From Symsagittifera roscoffensis (Eukaryota; Xenacoelomorpha; Acoela; Convolutidae): a stretch of 64,000 nt of DNA. The number at the start of each line of letters is the position of its first letter. Within the stretch, counting starts at the first letter, position 1. The translations under genes were made by a program, and so were the position numbers. Shown here piece after piece: positions 58,323 to 64,000 of the stretch. Below the pieces are notes generated by a model that was not told where the DNA came from, ran no database searches, and worked only from the letters and a program-made list of their open reading frames with translations. Location: NCBI RefSeq assembly GCF_963678635.1, contig NC_087065.1, positions 17,745,623 to 17,809,622 of the forward strand, given 5' to 3'.

Positions 58323-58726
58323 AGAACAAGACTGCTCGTATCAGGGCAAAACAAAACAAATGAGTTTTTTGTAAATTTTTTTTAGAAAGATCCCCCCACA
58401 CGCCATACAAAGAAAAAAGTGATAAATTTCGCTTCCAGTAACAAATCAATTATGACAAACAAGCTTCCTTCAACCAATTTGGAACAATTTCTATCAAAGA
58501 CGGAATAATTTTCCGCTTACACGTTAATAGCGCAAAATATATAACGCCTAAATTGACCGAAATTGGCCAAAATTGCAAAATTTAAACCCTTATAACACAG
58601 GTAAAAACTCGTTTCAAATTCAAGATCAAGACAACAATTGATAAAAAATAAGTTCTGTTGAAATTAGTCTGGAGAAAAAAACACCCCGAGCACAAACTTT
58701 CCGTTCTTTTCGTTACTTTCGATCAA
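58323..58726 (-). mobile_element. HPE-A element, third of the triple, diverged
   Basis: Begins like the second copy with the same 3' deletion. Core eroded to ATATATAACGCCTAAATTG. Ends near CGTTACTTTCGATCAATAA. Confidence 0.8.
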
Positions 58727-59445
58727 TAATACACCATTTCTAGCCTTCTTCGCTTTTTTCTCTACATCGCAACCGATGATGAAAAGTGTCTCCGAACACA
58801 ACCATAGCCAAGTGCTTTGAGTTCTTACAGGCAAGCATTTACGAAATCCATCCGATCAGCTTTTTAGGACTGTTTCCAAAAAGCTCCTCTTCATTGACAA
58901 ATAGGACCGTTTAATGTGCATACAATGCAAATGACAAAAAAACGCAAATTAAACCTGTACAACTATAAGTATCTCTTGCAAGGTTTTAAGCCGAAAATGA
59001 GATGTTTCAGGACGACATATACTCTTTTTCACCAGCTAGTAACTTCAACACTCCTTAAGACTGCTAATTGAGTGAGACCATCCAAATGATAAATATGACC
59101 GTTCGAGGATGGGTTGGGTAGATTAGACTGCTAGGAGAAGCTATACTGATTTTCAAAGGTTTTCAACAGTCGTATATAAAGATAGTCCCAATAAACAAAC
59201 GCAAATTAAAGCTCATGGATCGGTCTGTCGAAGTTTATTTGGGTTAGGAGCCCTAAATTAGGATGCAAGGTGCGCATAGAGGTCAGTTTGACTCAGGTAA
59301 GCTCTGAATTGTTGTAGCACTTTAATCAGGATAAGTTAGCACTTAGAGGTTCCCATAATCCCAAACTTGAAGGCTTTAGTTTATTTATGGCAATAATAAT
59401 TTGCGCGTAAGACGGATTAGTTGATTAGGATCATACGACGATCAA
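58727..59445. other. Intergenic, nothing recognised
   Basis: AT-rich. A phrase GAGGATGGGTTGGGTAGAT recurs at 33371 and 59106. Confidence 0.45.
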
Positions 59446-60242
59446 AAAAAGTTAAGGTAAAATTACCTTAAGGAAACCTTAAAACACCATAACAATTAAC
59501 GTAAATTTGCCCTACTTTAATTACACCTTAACTTGCCTATTAATATCTTGAAACTTTACCTATATTCACTTTAAAAATTAAGGTTTATCAGCCTGAAAAA
59601 AAACTTAGAAATTATTTTATAGGTAAATTAACCTTCGAACTTTACCTTAAAAAAAGTAGGTAAATAAACTATAAATAGCTTCAGGGGCGGATCTAGGATT
59701 TTCTCGAGGGGGGGGGGGGCGGATTTTCAAAAAGAAATCGAAAATTTTGACGACTTTTTTTTGTTTAGGTCGACCAAATTGATTTTTGAGCTCTCCCAAA
59801 GCACTGTTTTAACCCTATTTTGACAAAATTTTCTGCGCCGCCGGCAAATTTTTGAAAAAAAAAAAACAGTCAAAAAAGGCGTTTTTAGGCACTTTTTGGA
59901 AAATATTGACCAAAAAAATTGCATTTTTTCGGCGCGCGCTCCCCCCCCCCCCCTCAAAATTAGTGAATATTGGCGCCAAAGGCGCCTTTAGAAAAATTTT
60001 AGGGTCGGTCGGCCAAAAGTGGATTTCTTAAAAAGTACCAAAGGGGGGACCCTTTGGGTCGGCAGGGTGTCGAATCCCTGAAAAGGAAGCGTCCGCCCCC
60101 GCCCCCCCCCCCCCCCTAAATCCGCCCCTGAATAGCTTAACATATAATTTCCCTTAATTTTAAATTAAGTTAAGATGTCTTAATTTCCTTAATTTTTTTC
60201 TACTTTAAATCAGTTGAGCTGATTTGACCTTAAATTTTTTAT
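59446..60242. mobile_element. AAGGT-rich MITE, split by a hAT-type insertion
   Basis: The ends AAAAAAAGTTAAGGTAAAAT and, on the opposite strand at about 60242, AAAAAATTTAAGGTCAAAT are inverted. The interior is full of TTAAGGT/ACCTTAA words. Without the insertion it is about 340 bp. Confidence 0.6.
59682..60130 (+). mobile_element. hAT-type MITE, intact, with 8-bp target duplication
   Basis: 449 bp. Termini CAGGGGCGGATCTAGG and CCTAAATCCGCCCCTG are inverted repeats. The flanks AATAGCTT (59674-59681 and 60131-60138) are a perfect 8-bp duplication, the hAT signature. The interior has G- and C-runs near the ends, paired GGTCGACC/GGTCGGCC blocks and no transposase. Confidence 0.95.
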
Positions 60243-60340
60243 GTGAAGGCTATATATACGGTCAGTTAAATATACGCATCTCAAATTTGGCTGTTTAATC
60301 TACTGACATCATAGGTTTACACTCTAAGACGTTGCGAAAG

Positions 60341-62113
60341 AGGTACCATCATTAAATGTCAGGACATATAGAAAAGTATCATTGAAAAGCTGAAAAACGA
60401 CAAACAAAGATGAAAGATAAAAAAATAGGCAGAACAACTTCTGGGCTACTTTTAGACAGAACAACTTAAACCGAGTGCTATATAATTGGTTCTCATCTGT
60501 TAGAGAGAGGACCGCAGCTGCTGAAATGAAAAGCCTTGATTCTCTAATGAGGACAGAATCGCAGAAGGCTGAAGGAAAGTTACACAGCTAGTGGCTCTGT
60601 GACTGTGGGTGCCAATTAGTTGAGTTAATGAGTTAGTTGAACTGAGCTGACCGGAAGTTAGATTCCGGGAAAAGTGATGGATAATTTATCTAGCTGATTA
60701 GTTGTTTATATGAGGTCAAGAACGGGTTTCTTGCTTGACCTATTGAGATAAACTGTTTTGCTGAGTTAGTGGTTTGGAATATCGAGTCAAATGAGGATCG
60801 ACGAGCGTTCGTTACTTTCTGCATTGAAATTGAGTTGCCTAGAGGAGACTCAACTTTCGCAGAATTCCTTGATATCTTCAACCAAACATGTTGAAAACAA
60901 CCAAATTGGCACAGAACAAATACACAATTCCAACGCATTAGAACAATTGAAAAAACTTTGATATCTTCTCACGCGCCTGAAGTATCTTTTGCTTCGCATA
61001 TTCATTTGGACAAAAAAAACAATGACGCGTTGGCTGAAAGATATCTTTCAGATCAACTTTCAGACAACCATTTCAATTGGAGGAAAATAAGAACAACATT
61101 TTTGTATTTGTTTTCATCGTTAATGAAAGTCACTGTCGGATTATTCAATTTTGAAAGAATCAATCTCAAAGCAACCTCTGTTGAAAAAGTAAGATATGAA
61201 ACTACTTATACCCGCCCAACATTCGAAATTCGTTTTTAAAACGTGTTCTATCGTTTTCAAAAATATGTCGAAAACTTACTTGTCTGAACAATTTTGTTTC
61301 TACTTCATATTTAAAAATCACGCTTCAGTCGTAATGAAATGACAATTAAGTAAATGGAAAACTGCACAGATATCACTTGTAGAATTGTGGGTTTGCTTCT
61401 CCAGGCTCATCTCTCTTTCTCTTAACGACATCGAAAAGTAGTTCAATAGCACTGAATTCATCGGGGCGACCAAAATCCAGTACTATCCACAATCCTCAAA
61501 GAGTTAAATTGGTGGAAGTTATCCTTTACAGTTTTAGGCCGCTTGCCCTTTTGTTTTTAGGCTGTTTTTAGAGTTTCCAATTGTAATCAATATTAGATAA
61601 ATGTAAGTTCGAATGCAGAAGGCTTTGAGTGGTGAGAAAATAATTAAATAATCCAATCAAAAAATAAAAGAGTCTGCGATTCATAAAAAACGATTGCTGG
61701 ATTGCAAGTCATTCACGTTAACACTAACTAACAATTATGAAATCTAGCTATCCTCGATAGCTCAATTAACTATCTCTCACTCCTGAGCAATCACTAGCTC
61801 AAGGTACTCACACTCTTTTGGGAGAATCTCTATCCTCATAAGTGTCGAGCTTTTCTCAAACTAACTACGAAAACACAATAACTCTCATTAGTAGTTACTT
61901 TTTATCTCTTTTTGATGAAAACCAACTAAACTCTGACTCAATGCCAATTGTTCTCTAACTAACAAAGAGAACCAACTATCTAATGTCTCTGCAATAATTG
62001 TTCTGCCTCTAAGAGTAGGCTACCTGTAACTTTTGCGATATTGTCTATCGAGTTTTAATGAGAAGTTATAGTTATGATTGTCCCCTCAAGTCCTGACATT
62101 TCATTTGATACCT
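60341..62113. mobile_element. Element with long imperfect inverted termini
   Basis: The outer arms are GGTACCATCATTAAATGTCA GGAC (60341-60364) and, inverted, GTCCTGACATTTCATTTGAT ACC (62090-62112). About 145 bp inward on each side, TTGGTTCTCATCTGTTAGAG faces CTAACAAAGAGAACCAAC. The interior is rich in TTAGTTGA/CTCAATTAAC words. An open frame (60958-61239, 93 codons, no ATG start) encodes nothing I recognise. Superfamily and target duplication are undetermined. Confidence 0.5.
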
Positions 62114-62125
62114 GTTATGTAAAAT

Positions 62126-62650
62126 CCTCCTTTGATTTCTTCTACTGGCGACACTAGTCCTAAATTCCACGTTCACCGTCAGTATTTTGAAGTAAATTGT
62201 GCAAATATCAAGTCGATTTTCACCTCTAAACCAATTTATGTTTAACACACCAATTTACCAAGGTATATAATTAACTATCCCTGGGGTAGGGGAGAGTTTT
62301 TTCAAGCGTGGCTTATTCAGTTCAAGCATCTAAAATTCCCAGCTACACTCTACTCCAATGCCGACCTTCTAGTTATTAGATGAAACTAATTCGTTTATTA
62401 GGGTGCCTAAAACCCACCTCTGGGGAGCGAAGATAAATTTTCTACCATTCTGGTGATTTAGTAGACCTACTTCCTATAGTATGCTCCTAATGCTGCAATT
62501 TTCCTCTGGAATCATTTCTTTTTATTCTATCAAATATTCGATTAGCTTATTCTTGAAGCTAAGCTAAACCGAATGAATGTTTGCCAAGTCTATTTTAATT
62601 AGTTCCACTAATTCATTGTTACATACTTTTCATCTTTTGCTCCAGTTCCC
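62126..62650. other. Intergenic, nothing recognised
   Basis: Less AT-rich than most of the window, but without a recognised exon. Confidence 0.4.
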
Positions 62651-62654
62651 AATA

Positions 62655-62825
62655 GGTAACTCTCCTCCCAAATACAAGAAAGGTGATCGGTTCCCATTTT
62701 CTGAGCTTGGGATCGGGGAAGGCGCCACTTTCCGGTGTAATGCCCTGATTTTCTGTGCAAATTCGGACCTAAACATCCAAAGGTCATTTGAAGTCGCGAA
62801 GTCAATCTTACGCATTCCGGCTTAG
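62655..62825 (+). CDS. Candidate terminal exon or fossil coding piece, unrecognised
   Basis: Behind an acceptor-like CATCTTTTGCTCCAG, a frame of roughly 56 codons ends at TAG 62823-62825, with near 50 percent GC. It reads FPIGNSPPKYKKGDRFPFSE then LGIGEGATFR and ends AKSILRIPA. The RFPFSELGIGEGATF stretch looks like a folded small domain, but I cannot name it. It may equally be a transposon relic. Confidence 0.25.
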   Translation, partial: GNSPPKYKKGDRFPFSELGIGEGATFRCNALIFCANSDLNIQRSFEVAKSILRIPA

Positions 62826-62828
62826 AGT

Positions 62829-63812
62829 TCCACGGAGCTCCTATCTACTAATTTTCATTCATATCCCACTAATACTTCCCCAGTTTTTACATTTTAAAGG
62901 TGCATTATCTTCTCATTTTTCCCATGAATCGGCCTTTAACACTGGAGGGAGTCAGCTGAAGAGTTTTACTAACAAGGGGTCTTCTTTCGGGGTTACCACT
63001 ACAAAATTAATATCCCGTTGCTCATTATTTCCGGTTAATTGCCTGTTTTTGGTCTAAAAAATTTTTCAAAAGGCTAATAACTTGCGGTCCAACCGTCGGA
63101 TTTGGCTCAAATTAAAATACGTGATTTCCATCATCACTATCCATCATTTTCTAAACATTTGCCTCCCTACCATTACTAGGGGTCAAAAAATTTTGGAACC
63201 AAAAAAGCAAGCTTGCACTTGGAAACGAAAACTTCCTAACCTTGCTCAATTGACCTTGGTTTTTATACATCTTTTATTTTCAGAAAAATTATCCTCAGCT
63301 TAAGTCTGGAAGCCACTGTTTTTGTTGCAGTTTTCCCTCTTTTTTGGATAACTATGGCGAGTACTGTTTTCACTTTTGGACCGAATGTGCAGCGAATGTG
63401 CACTGTGCAAGACCTACAAAATGTTTGGTGGTTTGGGCCACCCGTTAAAAGTATCCGCAATCTCGTTAAAAGTGTCCGCAATCTCTTGCAATCACTCGAA
63501 CTTACAGTAGAATCATCAACTCTACATGACTCGGCCTACCACAAAAAGCCTTCTTTTAAAGCTCTTTTTTAGAGCAGACTGCTATTTGAATTGAAATTTT
63601 AAAAATAATTTAAACCGTAGACCTCATCAGTAGCGTTTTCAATAAGTTAGCAATAATTTAATTTGCAATAATTTTCTGCGCCAGCGCCAAATTTTTGAAA
63701 ACAAAATCATCAAGAATCCGTTTCTGGCAACCGTTTGTTAGATTTGAACCAAAACGTATTTTATCGATGCGTGCTTCTCCCTGAATAATGTTTCATTGAC
63801 TTAAAGGCGCTT
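62829..63812. other. Intergenic; short repeats
   Basis: GTTAAAAGTRTCCGCAATCT occurs twice in tandem (about 63446-63483). Around 63668-63720, TTTTCTGCGCCAGCGCCAAA is a hAT-MITE body fragment. No gene is recognised. Confidence 0.4.
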
Positions 63813-64000
63813 TAAAGGGGCGGATGTAACATTTTCTCGATAACGGTGTATTTTCGAAAAATTTATATAAATGTGTCGACTTTTTATTAGTTTGGCAAAA
63901 TTACTTTTCCGAGCTCTCCCAAATCTTGAAGCTATGTTGACCAAATTTTTTTAAAAAGAAAGACAAGCCAAAAATGGCTTTTTAGAAAATTGCGTACTTT
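63813..64000 (+). mobile_element. hAT-type MITE copy, cut by window end
   Basis: Starts AAAGGGGCGGATGTAACATTTTCTCG and continues with GTCGACTTTTT, GAGCTCTCCCAAA and TTGACCAAATTTTTT in the order of 59682-60130. Confidence 0.7.

Overview
This is a nuclear genome window from an animal. It is AT-rich, has spliced genes with canonical GT-AG introns, and is full of short non-autonomous transposons. The two recognisable genes are a neuronal calcium sensor and a membrane adenylate cyclase, both metazoan. The sequence does not identify the species; a heterozygous invertebrate would fit.

Genes. Both lie on the minus strand in the left third. (1) An adenylate cyclase of the type 9 kind starts at about 15130 and runs leftwards off the window. 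Five coding exons (15130-14930, 11323-11250, 2680-2501, 2087-2009, 1180-982) join with matching phases into 244 residues: a basic tail and the first five membrane segments of the first six-helix cassette. The catalytic domains lie beyond base 1. (2) A complete three-exon neurocalcin/hippocalcin-type calcium sensor (193 residues, four EF-hands, myristoylation signal) occupies 21159-17813, upstream and in the same orientation. No gene is recognised with confidence in the remaining 43 kb.

Repeats. The dominant feature is a family of about 550-bp hairpin-ended elements, called HPE here, with roughly 28 full, partial or degraded copies from about 6 to 58.7 kb. One end is a hairpin beginning TTGTTCCGAC. 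The other has the hairpin CAGGGCTTCGCCCTG followed by GATACGAGCAGTCTTGTT. A CpG-rich palindrome sits in the middle. A divergent subfamily (HPE-B) shares the end design. Other elements are a 1.3-kb TA-flanked transposon with a paralogous empty site, several hAT-type MITE copies (one with a perfect 8-bp target duplication, nested in another MITE), a tRNA-headed SINE, a 168-bp foldback, two minisatellites and a long-arm inverted-repeat element near the right end.

Large-scale structure. Two tandem duplications have their right breakpoint inside an HPE. One is of about 2.7/1.4 kb (3545-7583). The other is of about 9.6/8.7 kb (39341-57633). In the larger one, divergence between the units is very uneven: about 10 percent in the middle but under 1 percent beside the junction. 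A 200-base assembly gap lies at 30529-30728, inside an HPE, so assembly artefacts (collapsed repeats, or haplotypes placed in tandem) must be considered.
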